A stretch of DNA of 42,674 bases from an uncultured Ruminococcus sp. GTDB lineage: Bacteria; Bacillota; Clostridia; Oscillospirales; Ruminococcaceae. A model generated the notes under the pieces. The model was not told where the DNA came from. It did not search any database and saw only the letters and a list, made by a program, of their open reading frames with translations. Every line of letters begins with the position of its first letter. Positions within the stretch are counted from its first letter, which is position 1. The translations under genes were made by a program, and so were the position numbers. Below are positions 32,148-41,629 of the stretch, piece after piece. Where the stretch lies: the NCBI GenBank assembly GCA_900538575.1, contig UPZA01000018.1:1-42674 (forward strand), given 5' to 3'.

Positions 32148-33039
32148 AATAACGTGTTTTACATTTGCGATAGTGAGCATTGGCGTTGGTACGACGCTGG
32201 CATTTCTGTTCAGCAAGCTGCCTCTGAAACCGATTCGCACGGTTTGTGAGGCGGCGGATAAAATTGCCGATGGCGATTACAATGTCAGAATTAACCTGAA
32301 AGGACCGGCGGAATTCATACAGCTTGCAGAAAGCTTTAATCATATGGCGGAGGAGCTTGGAAGCGTGGAAATGTTGCGCTCAGATTTTGTCAACAACTTT
32401 TCACACGAGTTCAAAACGCCGATTGTCTCCGTCCGCGGGTTTGCAAAAATGCTGAAGCGTGACGATTTAACCGATGAGGAACGAAACGAATATCTTGATA
32501 CGATTATCACGGAATCAGAACGGCTTGCGGAACTTTCAACGAATATTTTGAATCTCACAAAAATTGAGCAGCAGACTATTCTTACCGACAAAAAACAATT
32601 TAATGTAAGCGAACAGATTCGGCTTGTTATTGCAATGTTAAGCGGAAAATGGCAGGAAAAGCGGCTTGAATTTGATTTTGACTGCGGTGAAATTTATCTA
32701 ACCGGCAATGAGGAAATGCTAAAACAGGTGTGGATAAATCTGCTTGACAACGCCATTAAATTTTCTCCCATTAGTGGTACGATAACAATCAAACTGCACC
32801 GCACCATTAAATCGGTAATAATCACTGTTTCAAATGAAGGAAACGCACTGACGGAAGAATCGGCAAGGCATATTTTTGACAAGTTTTATCAGGCGGATAA
32901 ATCTCACGCCGCAAGCGGATATAGTCTTGGTTTGGCTATCGCAAAGCAGATTATAGAACTGCATGGCGGTACGATTACAGCAAAAGGCATAGAAGATTCA
33001 AAAATAGTATTTCATATAGAGATTCCAAGCATTGCATAA
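32146..33039 (+). pseudogene. N-terminally truncated sensor histidine kinase
   Basis: About 298 codons cover the second transmembrane helix (FAIVSIGVGTTLAFLFSKL), a HAMP domain (LKPIRTVCEAADKIADGDY), the phospho-accepting H box (NNFSHEFKTPI), the N box (NLLDNAIKFSP) and the C-terminal ATPase boxes (HIFDKFYQAD, GYSLGLAIAKQIIELHGG). The first helix and the sensor domain are missing. The sequence is fused at about 32146 to the permease fragment. The usual DNGxG box reads NEGNAL, so ATP binding may be impaired. No response regulator is adjacent. It was probably part of a Bce/Van-type two-component and ABC transporter locus. Confidence 0.75.
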
Positions 33040-33205
33040 ACGCCGCCTCATATTAACATTGGACAATAGAATATGAAACAACGGCACTGGATTTTCCCAT
33101 TTCTGTAATAACAATTTCTCTTGCTCACCTCCCTTGTCGAGAGAAACCGCCTACCGTTTTATGCAATACCTTAATTAAACGACGGCTAATGAAAAATGTA
33201 AAACT

Positions 33206-33234
33206 AGCAGTATCGCTTAAATTGCGGTACTGCT
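33206..33234. terminator. Terminator between kinase remnant and galT
   Basis: AGCAGTATCGC and GCGGTACTGCT form an 11-bp stem (one G-T) around TTAAATT, followed by CGTTTTTT on the plus strand and by TAGTTTTA on the minus strand. The remainder of 33040-33205 holds nothing that I can name. Confidence 0.8.
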
Positions 33235-33240
33235 CGTTTT

Positions 33241-34731
33241 TTATAAGGTGTTAATAAATCTCAGAAACGCATCCTTGCCCTGTTTATTACGTTTAAATAC
33301 GCCAGCGTCGATGAGCGCCTCAAGAAACGCCTTGCCGACCTCTTGCTCAATGATTTCTCTTGCGTTTTCAGCAGAGAAATCTGAGTGATTTTCGAGTATT
33401 GCCTCTGCCCATTCTGTGTGTTTGGCAAGTTCGGGAATATCGTTAAGATTTTCGCCGCTTAGCATCGCCTTTTCAAGCATTACAAGCTCCTTTGCAAGAC
33501 GTGCCGGAAGTATCGCAAGTCCCATAACCTCAATCAGACCTATATTTTCTTTCTTGATATGGTGAAGCGAAGGATTAGGGTGAAATACGCCGAGCGGACG
33601 TTCTTCTGTTGTAATGTTGTTTCGCAGAACAAGGTCACATTCGTAAATATCGTCGCTTTTTCTTACGATTGGTGTGATAGTGTTATGCGGAATCCCGTCT
33701 GTTTCAGAAAAAATTCCGACGCTTTCATCGGTATATGCTCTCCATTTAACAAGAATATCATTACAGCAATTGGAAAGTTCATCTGCATTATCGGAGCTCA
33801 CTCTTATTACCGACATAGGCCATTTTACAATACCTGCCTTGATACTCGGATACTTTTCAAACGAAATCTCTATTTCAATCGAAGCATTTGCCATAGCAAA
33901 GGTAAAATTACCGCCCTGAAAATGCTCGTGGCTTAAAATCGAACCGCCGACTATGGGCAAATCAGCGTTTGAACCGACAATATAATGAGGAAGATAATCT
34001 ACAATATCAAACAGCTTTTTGAATACCATAGCGTCAATCTTCATCGGAACATGCTTCGTGTTAAACACGATACAATGCTCGTTGTAGTAGCCATAAGGTG
34101 AATACTGTAGTTGCCATTCTTCACCGTTTGCTTTTATCGGGACGGGACGAAGATTTTGCCTTGCAGGGTAAGAGACGTGACCTGCAAAGCCTGCGTTTTC
34201 GGGACAAAGCCGACATTTCGGATAAGAGGTGGATTTCTGTGCTTTTGCCGCCGCTATATCGCGGGGATCTTTTTCAGGCTTGGAGCAATTTATAGTGATG
34301 TCAAGCTCTCCGTATTCACAGTTGTATTGCCATTTTAAATCCTTTTCAATTCGTCCCCAACGGACATAATTCAGTTTCTTGCTGAAATCGTAATACCAAT
34401 CCGTTGCAAGCTTCGGATTTTCCGCATAACGCCTGTCAAATTCCGCTACAACCTCTCTCGGCATAGGCGTAAGAATACCCGTAAGCTTTGTATCAAACAA
34501 GTCACGGGAATTTGCGGTATCGGAAATTATACCGTTTTCACACGCATACGCAATCAAAGGTTCAAGGATTTCATCAATGCTCTCATCTTTACAATCGGCG
34601 GCTGTATCTACCCAATTATTCAGTTTTAAAGCTTCCATAAGCTGATTTCTGATAACATAAATATCATCGGCGGTAATCAGCTCGTTTTTCAAAGCGTAGT
34701 CGATTAGCTTCTGCACAGCATCGTAAATCAT
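33241..34731 (-). CDS. galT: Galactose-1-phosphate uridylyltransferase, class II
   Basis: This 496-residue enzyme is of the GalT class II family found in Firmicutes. The active-site region reads GGSILSHEHFQGG, where the class I family has HPHGQ. Other family segments are YPKCRLCPENAGFAGHVSYP and NEHCIVFNTKHVPMKID. It exchanges UMP between UDP-glucose and galactose-1-phosphate in the Leloir pathway. It is the last gene of the lactose/galactose operon, 15 bases after galE, and is followed by a terminator. Confidence 0.95.
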   Translation of the reverse strand: MIYDAVQKLIDYALKNELITADDIYVIRNQLMEALKLNNWVDTAADCKDESIDEILEPLIAYACENGIISDTANSRDLFDTKLTGILTPMPREVVAEFDRRYAENPKLATDWYYDFSKKLNYVRWGRIEKDLKWQYNCEYGELDITINCSKPEKDPRDIAAAKAQKSTSYPKCRLCPENAGFAGHVSYPARQNLRPVPIKANGEEWQLQYSPYGYYNEHCIVFNTKHVPMKIDAMVFKKLFDIVDYLPHYIVGSNADLPIVGGSILSHEHFQGGNFTFAMANASIEIEISFEKYPSIKAGIVKWPMSVIRVSSDNADELSNCCNDILVKWRAYTDESVGIFSETDGIPHNTITPIVRKSDDIYECDLVLRNNITTEERPLGVFHPNPSLHHIKKENIGLIEVMGLAILPARLAKELVMLEKAMLSGENLNDIPELAKHTEWAEAILENHSDFSAENAREIIEQEVGKAFLEALIDAGVFKRNKQGKDAFLRFINTL

Positions 34732-34746
34732 ACCTATGCCCCCTGA

Positions 34747-35736
34747 TTATTTATCGTATCCGTTCGGATGTTTTTTGTGCCAATTCCAAGCGCTTGCAAT
34801 AATTTCTTCAAGACAGTTGTGAACAGGTTTCCAACCGAGTATTCGCTTTGCCTTTTCGCTTGACGCGACAAGTCTTGCAGGATCGCCTGCACGGCGAGAA
34901 GTTTCTGTTACGGGAATAGGGCGCCCAGTAACCTTTCTTGCAGTTTCAATCACCTCGCGTACAGAGTAGTCTACACCGTTGCCAAGATTGAAAATGTCGC
35001 TTTTACCGCCGTTGTAGAGATATTTCACAGCAAGAATGTGAGCCTGCGCCAAATCTGTAACGTGGATATAGTCACGAATGCACGTGCCGTCGGGTGTGTC
35101 GTAATCCGTGCCGTAAATGGAAATTGTTTCACGCTTTCCGTTGGGGACTTGCAGAATAATGGGAATAAGGTGACTTTCGGGATTATGAGCCTCGCCGATT
35201 ATACCGTTTTCGTCAGCGCCGCAAGCATTGAAATAACGCATAGAAACATATCTCAAACCGTGAGCCTCGGCTACCCACTTAAACATTTTCTCCACAGCAA
35301 GCTTTGTTTCGCCGTATGGATTTGTGGGACAAGTTCGGTCGCTTTCAAGAATGGGTATGTTTTCTGGCTCGCCGTATGTAGCGGCTGTTGATGAAAACAC
35401 GATTTTATCAATATTATTCTTCACCATAGCCTCAAGCAGAATCTTTGTGCCGTAAAGATTATTGCCGTAATATTTCAGTGGATTTGCAACGCTCTCACCG
35501 ACAAGAGAATAAGCGGCAAAGTGAATTACTGCGTCAATTTTCTCCTGCTGAAAAAGGTTGTCGAGAAACTCAAAATCACGGATATCGCCCTGATAAAATC
35601 GTGCCTTTTCAGGTATTGCCTTTTTATAGCCTGTTACAAGGCTGTCGGCAATAACGACGTCGCGCCCTGATTTTACAAGTTCAAGTGCGGTATGGGAGCC
35701 TATATAGCCTGCTCCGCCTAAAACCAAAATTGCCAT
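34747..35736 (-). CDS. galE: UDP-glucose 4-epimerase
   Basis: This 329-residue extended SDR has the NAD-binding GGAGYIGSHTALEL at the N-terminus, the catalytic Ser-Ser-Thr in FSSTAATYGEPENIP and Tyr-Lys in NPYGETKLAVEKMF. MRYFNACGADENG and GTCIRDYIHVTDLA are further hallmarks. It interconverts UDP-galactose and UDP-glucose. AAAGGAGG stands 8 bases before the ATG. galK ends 1 base upstream of its start, so the genes are tightly coupled. Confidence 0.97.
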   Translation of the reverse strand: MAILVLGGAGYIGSHTALELVKSGRDVVIADSLVTGYKKAIPEKARFYQGDIRDFEFLDNLFQQEKIDAVIHFAAYSLVGESVANPLKYYGNNLYGTKILLEAMVKNNIDKIVFSSTAATYGEPENIPILESDRTCPTNPYGETKLAVEKMFKWVAEAHGLRYVSMRYFNACGADENGIIGEAHNPESHLIPIILQVPNGKRETISIYGTDYDTPDGTCIRDYIHVTDLAQAHILAVKYLYNGGKSDIFNLGNGVDYSVREVIETARKVTGRPIPVTETSRRAGDPARLVASSEKAKRILGWKPVHNCLEEIIASAWNWHKKHPNGYDK

Positions 35737-35737
35737 A

Positions 35738-37030
35738 TCAGTTTTCCTCCTTTGAGATTTCTACACCGCCTACAGGACGTATTCTCATTTTCACGCAGGA
35801 TTTTTCACCAAATATTCCGTCCATTTCAGCTATGTATCCGTCTGCGAGATGTAACGGTACAAAGGCCTGAATTGTGCCTGCAAAACCGCCGCCGTGTACT
35901 CTTACCGCGCCGTTGTCGCCGAGAAATTTTCTGCTTACCTGAATTGCAAGCGTAATAGCCTGATTTTCGGGCGCTGACGCAGAATATTGATTTTGTAAAA
36001 GAGCTGCAGACGAGCGTCCCGATTTTCTTACAAGCTCAAGAAAATATTCAAAGTTACCTTCCTCCAATGCCACAGCTTCTGCTTTTGCGCGGTTATTTTC
36101 CTCAAAGAAATGCGCCGCGCGAACTATCGCTCTGTCGGAACAGCTTTTGCGCAGCCTCGGAATATCGTTGTAAAACGCGGCTTCGCTTACCTGTCTGAGA
36201 CAAGGCTTACCGAACTGCCTTGCAACAGTTTCCATTTCACTGCGGATTGCGGTATAATCGTCGGTAAGGTCTGCGTGACTGCTTTTTGTATCTGTAATAC
36301 ACAGGCAATAGCCGTATTCTTCAAAGTCAAAATTAAAGCTTTTCACTATTGGATTTTCCGCGTTAATAAAGTCAATGGATACAAGACCGCCGACAGAAGA
36401 AACCGTCTGATCCATAAGTCCGCTTTGCTTGCCGAAATATACATTCTCTGCAAACTGTCCGATCTTTGCAATCTCTATAGCGCCTGACCTGCCGCCGTTA
36501 TAATATGCGTCAATAATCGTACCAATCAACGTTTCAAACGCCGCGGATGATGAAATACCGCTGCCTGTAAGTACATCAGAAGTACAATAAAGGTCGAAGC
36601 CTCCTATTTCTGTTCCATTGTCCATAAATCTTGCCGCAATACCGCTTACAATAGCCTCGGTTCCAACTTTTCCCGAATTTATGGAAACGTCATTAAGATT
36701 TACGCTGAAAACGTCATAGCCCTCTGACTTGACACGGATAATACCGTCTGTGTGGAAAGCGACGACAGCGATAATATCAAGATTTACCGCCGCCGCAAGT
36801 ACGCATCCGTGCTGATGGTCAGTATGATTACCTCCGATCTCCGTTCTGCCCGACGCCGAAAATATACTTATGTTATTTCTTTCAGGGTATAATTCGATAA
36901 ATTTATTTACCGCGTCAAGGTAACGCCGTTTCTGATATTCAAGCGTCTGTTCATCTGTTCCGTACAATTTCCTGAATGTTTTTAAAAATTCGTCGCCTTC
37001 AATCTCTTGTAAAGCTTCACGGATATTCAT
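35738..37030 (-). CDS. galK: Galactokinase
   Basis: This GHMP-family kinase has 430 residues from the ATG at 37030. The substrate motif is GRTEIGGNHTDHQHG, the ATP-binding motif is LTGSGISSSAAFE, and the C-terminal motif is VRVHGGGFAGTIQAF. It makes galactose-1-phosphate from galactose released by LacZ. The start has AAAGGGG 8 bases upstream; a TTG at 37054 that overlaps lacZ is disfavoured. Gene order lacZ-galK-galE-galT follows the pathway. Confidence 0.96.
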   Translation of the reverse strand: MNIREALQEIEGDEFLKTFRKLYGTDEQTLEYQKRRYLDAVNKFIELYPERNNISIFSASGRTEIGGNHTDHQHGCVLAAAVNLDIIAVVAFHTDGIIRVKSEGYDVFSVNLNDVSINSGKVGTEAIVSGIAARFMDNGTEIGGFDLYCTSDVLTGSGISSSAAFETLIGTIIDAYYNGGRSGAIEIAKIGQFAENVYFGKQSGLMDQTVSSVGGLVSIDFINAENPIVKSFNFDFEEYGYCLCITDTKSSHADLTDDYTAIRSEMETVARQFGKPCLRQVSEAAFYNDIPRLRKSCSDRAIVRAAHFFEENNRAKAEAVALEEGNFEYFLELVRKSGRSSAALLQNQYSASAPENQAITLAIQVSRKFLGDNGAVRVHGGGFAGTIQAFVPLHLADGYIAEMDGIFGEKSCVKMRIRPVGGVEISKEEN

Positions 37031-37050
37031 AATATTTTCCCCTTTCAAAA

Positions 37051-40008
37051 TCAAAGCGAATTTATTATAAATTCAAGAGTTATTTTGTTTTCTGCCTTTA
37101 TCTTAAATTCCTCGTGAACGGGCGCGCCCCAGGAGTCGTCACCGCCAACGCCCATTTGCTTTGCTGCAATGCGTACCCAAGTATAGCTTGCCTCAGGCAG
37201 TTCCTCACGGTGGGTTGCATTGTCAAGCTCATATGCGGAATATGGGAGAACGCTCATTTCAAACGGCTGTTCCGCCGCCTTGAATTTAAGCCCAGCGCTG
37301 TTTTCATCATAAACGCTTACATAGCGGACACCCGTTCTGTTACCACATTCCTGCGGATTTAGATACTTTGAAAAATTGTCCTGCGCATTTGATGTAAAAA
37401 CACCGAGCCTTGCACCGTTATTTCTGTCAATGTAGTTTTCATCAGGTCCCATACCGTAGAATGTGAATTTATCGTATTGCTTTTTCAGCTTGAAATCCAT
37501 CGCAAAAACAGGCATATCTGACATACCCTGAACGCCCGGATATTCTGCTTTTACACCGAGTCTTCCGTCAAAATAAGCGTTGTAGATTATTTTGTATTCA
37601 AAAGACGGAACGGTAGGCGCGGCGAAAACAAATGTAATTTCAAGATTGTCTGATTTTTCCTCGGTTGTAAGTCTGTCGCCAATCAGCCTCGCACATTTTC
37701 CTGCAATCTGCCATTGTGCCATATCTTGAGGATATCCCGCTCCAGTATCATTATCGGTCATTGCTCTGAAAAAGCTGATTTTCGGCGCTCTTGTGATATA
37801 TTCCGCACCGTCATAGACGAGAGAGCTGATACCGCCCTCACGCTTGTCAAACTGCATCGAGAAGCCTTCTCCGTGAACGCCTATACAAAAATCACCGTAG
37901 ATAATTTCCGCCTTTGCGTTAGTGATTTCCTTTTCTTCCGCGTTACGGATAATCTCCTGCGCGAAAGAGATTTCGTGTCCCGACTCTGCCCAAAGTGTAT
38001 TTTCGGCAAGTACTGCGGAAACCGTAAAGACGTATTCTCCGTACTCTTCGGGCGCTTGCATACCGATTTCAAACGTGCCGATTTCTCCTGCGGAAATATT
38101 CAGGGTATGCTCCTCTCTTCCGAGAATTTTGCCCTCTTTTTCAAGCGTTACATTGAAAATATATCCCTTTGTATCAATGAACAGATTCCTGTTTTCTATG
38201 GTAACAACGCCGTTTTTAACGCTCATTCTGACGTTTGAGTAAAGAGCCTTGACCTCCTGCACTTTCGGAGAGGGAGTACGGTCAGCGTAAACAATTCCAT
38301 TTGTGCAAAATCCGTAATCACCGGCTCTGTCGTCGAAGTCGCCTCCATAAACGAGAACACCGTCTTTATAAAGCGCCTGGTCTATATAGTCCCAGATAAA
38401 GCCGCCCTGATAGCTTTCGTATTTATCTTCAAGGTCGGTGTAAAGCTTCATACCGCCGAGGGAATTGCCCATAGCGTGCATATATTCACAGCTGATATAA
38501 GGCTTTTTAGGAGCATTTTCAAGATACTCGACAATGTCGGCGGGCTTTGCATACATTCTGCTTTCCATATCTGTGATATGGTCGTATTTTCTATTCCACA
38601 CAACTCCCTCGTAATGCACAAGTCTAGCGCTGTCAACCTTATGGAAATAGTCTGCCATTGCCGCAATATCATTACCGCAGTAGCTTTCGTTTCCGCAGGA
38701 CCAAATCAGAACGGACGGGTGATTTTTATCACGTTCGTACATTGATTTTGCTCTGTCAAGACAAGCCTCTTTCCATTCGGGGAGAGACGCGGGAACGTTT
38801 ATTGACGGCTCACAAGCGCCCATCTTCTGCCAAGTGCCGTGGCTTTCAAGGTTTGTTTCATCAATGAGGTAAATTCCGTATTCGTCACAAAGCTGATACC
38901 AACGACTGTTATTTGGATAATGACTAGTGCGGACAGCGTTCATATTGTTCTGCTTGATAAACTTAATATCCCAAAGCATATCTTCTTCGGTAATCGCTCT
39001 GCCTGTTTTGGCATTGAATTCATGGCGGTTTACACCCTTGAAGATGATACGCTTTCCGTTAAGGTACATCAAGCCGTTTTTCAGTTCAAAGGCGCGGAAT
39101 CCAACCTTTGTTTCCGCTGTTTCAACGATTCTACCGCCGGCGATAATTTCAGCGGTAAGAATATAAAGGTTAGGTTCTTCCGCACTCCAAGGCCGCACGC
39201 TCGGAATAGTTGCTCTGACATTGGCTTTATCGCTCTCATAAACCTTATTTTCGTTTATATCTGTAAGCGTAAGTTTTACGGAGTAATCGCATTCGCCGAT
39301 AATATCGAGCTCTGCTGAGAAGATACCGTTGCCGTTTTTATAATTGAAATCCGCTGTTATTTTCATATCACGGACGTGGATTTCAGGAATCGCATAAAGA
39401 TACACATCACGGAAAATCCCTGAAAATCTCCAAAAATCCTGGTCCTCAAGCCAGCTTGCCGTGCTGTAACGGTAAACCTCGACCGCAAGCTTGTTATTTT
39501 TTTCTCTGAGGTAAGGTGTGATATTTAACTCTGAGGGAGTGAAGCTGTCCTCGGCATAGCCTACAAACTCGCCGTTAAGCCATACATAAATTGCGGTTTC
39601 AACGCCCTGAAAGCTGATAAAGGTTTCCTTGCCGAGAAGCGCCTTGTCAACATCGAAGTATCTGACATAACTGCCCACGGGATTGCGTTTCTGCGGAATT
39701 TGCGGAGGAATAAGGCTTTCCCGACCTTCCCAAGGATACTGTGTGTTCACATATTGGGGCTTGTCATATCCTTGAAGCTGAATATGTCCCGGAACTGTTA
39801 TATCGTCAAAACCGCTTGTATCAAAATCGGCTTTGTAAAAATCGACAGGTCTGCTGTCGGGGTGTTCGGTGAAGGCGAATTTCCAAACGCCGTCGAGGCG
39901 CTGACGGAGATTGCCCTCGCTTGTAAAGCAGCTATGGTCGGAATGTGCGGGGATACGATTTACTTCAAAAACTTCGGGATTTGCGAGCCATTCGAGTGAG
40001 GGTTTCAT
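37051..40008 (-). CDS. lacZ: Beta-galactosidase, glycoside hydrolase family 2
   Basis: This 985-residue GH2 enzyme has the E. coli LacZ layout: a jelly-roll N-terminal domain (EDSFTPSELNITPYLREKNN), immunoglobulin-like domains, and a TIM barrel with FKGVNRHEFNAKTGRA and RTSHYPNN. The acid/base glutamate lies in WSCGNESYCGND and the nucleophile in ISCEYMHAMGNSLGG. A C-terminal domain (MGPDENYIDRN, DDSWGAPVHEEF) completes it. No signal peptide is present, so it cleaves lactose in the cytoplasm after import by the upstream symporter. GGAGGAA precedes the ATG by about 7 bases. The galK ribosome binding site begins right after its stop. Confidence 0.97.
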   Translation of the reverse strand: MKPSLEWLANPEVFEVNRIPAHSDHSCFTSEGNLRQRLDGVWKFAFTEHPDSRPVDFYKADFDTSGFDDITVPGHIQLQGYDKPQYVNTQYPWEGRESLIPPQIPQKRNPVGSYVRYFDVDKALLGKETFISFQGVETAIYVWLNGEFVGYAEDSFTPSELNITPYLREKNNKLAVEVYRYSTASWLEDQDFWRFSGIFRDVYLYAIPEIHVRDMKITADFNYKNGNGIFSAELDIIGECDYSVKLTLTDINENKVYESDKANVRATIPSVRPWSAEEPNLYILTAEIIAGGRIVETAETKVGFRAFELKNGLMYLNGKRIIFKGVNRHEFNAKTGRAITEEDMLWDIKFIKQNNMNAVRTSHYPNNSRWYQLCDEYGIYLIDETNLESHGTWQKMGACEPSINVPASLPEWKEACLDRAKSMYERDKNHPSVLIWSCGNESYCGNDIAAMADYFHKVDSARLVHYEGVVWNRKYDHITDMESRMYAKPADIVEYLENAPKKPYISCEYMHAMGNSLGGMKLYTDLEDKYESYQGGFIWDYIDQALYKDGVLVYGGDFDDRAGDYGFCTNGIVYADRTPSPKVQEVKALYSNVRMSVKNGVVTIENRNLFIDTKGYIFNVTLEKEGKILGREEHTLNISAGEIGTFEIGMQAPEEYGEYVFTVSAVLAENTLWAESGHEISFAQEIIRNAEEKEITNAKAEIIYGDFCIGVHGEGFSMQFDKREGGISSLVYDGAEYITRAPKISFFRAMTDNDTGAGYPQDMAQWQIAGKCARLIGDRLTTEEKSDNLEITFVFAAPTVPSFEYKIIYNAYFDGRLGVKAEYPGVQGMSDMPVFAMDFKLKKQYDKFTFYGMGPDENYIDRNNGARLGVFTSNAQDNFSKYLNPQECGNRTGVRYVSVYDENSAGLKFKAAEQPFEMSVLPYSAYELDNATHREELPEASYTWVRIAAKQMGVGGDDSWGAPVHEEFKIKAENKITLEFIINSL

Positions 40009-40023
40009 AAGTGTTTCCTCCTG

Positions 40024-41382
40024 TTAATTGTTTATACTTTCTTTGATTTCAGCGTTTGTCTTTTCTACGTTCAGCTTGATGAGAACGATTGTGATTAAAA
40101 TGTTGAATATCATTGGAAGCCAAAGATACATAACGTGCAGCATATTTAAACAGGATTCTGACTGCACTGCGGCATTTTCAACATATCCGCTTGCGGCAAG
40201 AAGCCAGCCTGCGATTGCAGTACCGATACCGCCGCCAACTTTTGTACCGAATGATGTGCAGGAATACATTATTCCGTCAACTTTTTTACCTGTTGTCAAT
40301 CTTGTATATTCTGACGTTGTTGCAATAAGAGCGTTCATATCGCCCTGCAGCGGACTCATACCAAGCGCCGCGACAGCCGTAAATGCAAGCATAATAGGGA
40401 TACTTCCCATATATCCCGCAATCAGAACGCCCATTCTTCCGAGAACGCCGACTATATATCCCACAATATTCAGCCTATACATACCACCGAGTTTCTTTAC
40501 AAGAATCGGAGTAAGCAATAATCCTGCTATCATAGGAATATTGATTGCCCAAGCGAAAACGCCGAAAATTTCTTCATCTCCCAGTACATATTTCATAAAG
40601 TAAATTCCCATTCCAAGAGTTGCGGAATAAATCTGCATCAGGAGATACGCTCCGCATATCATCAGAAAATATTTGTTATGCACAAGAAGCTTGAATGCGT
40701 CAATAAGACCGTACTTTTCTTCCTTTTCGGTTTCTTCCTTTGCAATCTCTTTTTGCGAAAACTCCTTTACGGAAAAAACAGATATTGTGTTGGAAATCAC
40801 ACCGATAATCGCATATACTATCGCAACTGTTCTCCAAGCGTCCGCGCCGCCTCCAAGATTATTCACAATGTCAACTGTGATAACCTGAATCAGCATACTT
40901 GTACCAAATGCAAACATAAATCTGATTGAACCCATCTGTACGCGCTCGTGATTATTTCGGGTTATAAGGGCGGTAAGGGCGGAATAAGCTATGTTATTAG
41001 CTGTATAAAAGCCCGCGTTAAGTAAAGTGTATGTGATAAAGAACCAAGCGTACTGCGCAATCTGTCCCATATCCGTTGGTATACAGAAAATTGCTATAAG
41101 GCAAATCGCACATCCAAAATATCCGTAAAGCATCCAAGGTCTTGCCTTACCCATTTTTGTTTTGGTTTTGTCGATGAGCGCGCCAAAGAATATGTCGCTT
41201 ATTCCGTCGAAAATTTTTGAAACTGCAATGAGCGTGCCGACAATTCCCGCATTCAGTCCTACCGTGTCGGTCAGATAAATCATTACGAAGGATGAAAGCA
41301 GCGCATATACTACGTTTCCTGCGATATCACCCGAACCGTAACCGACTTTGTTGTACCATTTCAGGTATTTTTTATCAGTCAT
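40024..41382 (-). CDS. GPH-family sugar:cation symporter
   Basis: This 452-residue membrane protein has about 12 helices and belongs to the glycoside-pentoside-hexuronide (MelB/LacS-like) family. It starts with LKWYNKVGYGSGDIAGNVVY and contains DGISDIFFGALIDKTKTKMG and KARPWMLYGY, the typical cation-binding and substrate segments. It lacks the C-terminal phosphotransferase IIA-like domain of LacS. The neighbouring lacZ points to lactose or another galactoside as substrate. It is the first gene of the operon, 15 bases ahead of lacZ, with AAGGAG before the ATG. Confidence 0.93.
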   Translation of the reverse strand: MTDKKYLKWYNKVGYGSGDIAGNVVYALLSSFVMIYLTDTVGLNAGIVGTLIAVSKIFDGISDIFFGALIDKTKTKMGKARPWMLYGYFGCAICLIAIFCIPTDMGQIAQYAWFFITYTLLNAGFYTANNIAYSALTALITRNNHERVQMGSIRFMFAFGTSMLIQVITVDIVNNLGGGADAWRTVAIVYAIIGVISNTISVFSVKEFSQKEIAKEETEKEEKYGLIDAFKLLVHNKYFLMICGAYLLMQIYSATLGMGIYFMKYVLGDEEIFGVFAWAINIPMIAGLLLTPILVKKLGGMYRLNIVGYIVGVLGRMGVLIAGYMGSIPIMLAFTAVAALGMSPLQGDMNALIATTSEYTRLTTGKKVDGIMYSCTSFGTKVGGGIGTAIAGWLLAASGYVENAAVQSESCLNMLHVMYLWLPMIFNILITIVLIKLNVEKTNAEIKESINN

Positions 41383-41500
41383 AGTAATTCTCCTTAAATA
41401 TAAATACTTGGCTTCAGTTCATCACACCTTTTGAGTTCTGCGATAAAAACGGCAGTGACAGCGCCGTCGTTTGATTTAGATATTTTTTGTCGTCGACTTT

Positions 41501-41529
41501 ATTCTACCACGTATTTTTAATGCAAACCA
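41501..41529 (-). promoter_or_regulatory. Activator-dependent lac/gal operon promoter
   Basis: On the minus strand a fair -10 TAGAAT (41501-41506) has only a poor -35, TGGTTT, at 17 bases (41524-41529). Direct repeats for an activator lie just upstream. The leader to the symporter ATG is about 110 bases and shows no recognisable riboswitch. Confidence 0.5.
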
Positions 41530-41537
41530 TAAATTAA

Positions 41538-41569
41538 ATAATACAATTTATGCACAAAATGATACAAAT
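41538..41569. promoter_or_regulatory. Direct repeats, likely AraC-regulator operator
   Basis: ATAATACAATT (41538-41548) and ATGATACAAAT (41559-41569) are 21 bases apart, two helical turns. They lie at about -44 to -75 of the predicted operon promoter and just upstream of the regulator's own -35. This is the usual layout of AraC/XylS activator sites. Confidence 0.5.
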
Positions 41570-41572
41570 CAC

Positions 41573-41601
41573 TTGATTTTTTGTTTTGATTGCCGTATAA
41601 T
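41573..41601 (+). promoter_or_regulatory. Sigma-A promoter of the AraC-type gene
   Basis: TTGATT (41573-41578), a 17-base spacer and TATAAT (41596-41601) precede the AGGAGG and ATG at 41630. Confidence 0.8.
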
Positions 41602-41629
41602 GAATTAAGAAAGCATAGGAGGATAGTAT

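Noticed and set aside
32025..32249. Separate small gene of 74 codons on the plus strand
   Set aside because: The first two thirds match a permease fragment, and the last third is the kinase fragment read in the wrong frame; no ribosome binding site precedes it.
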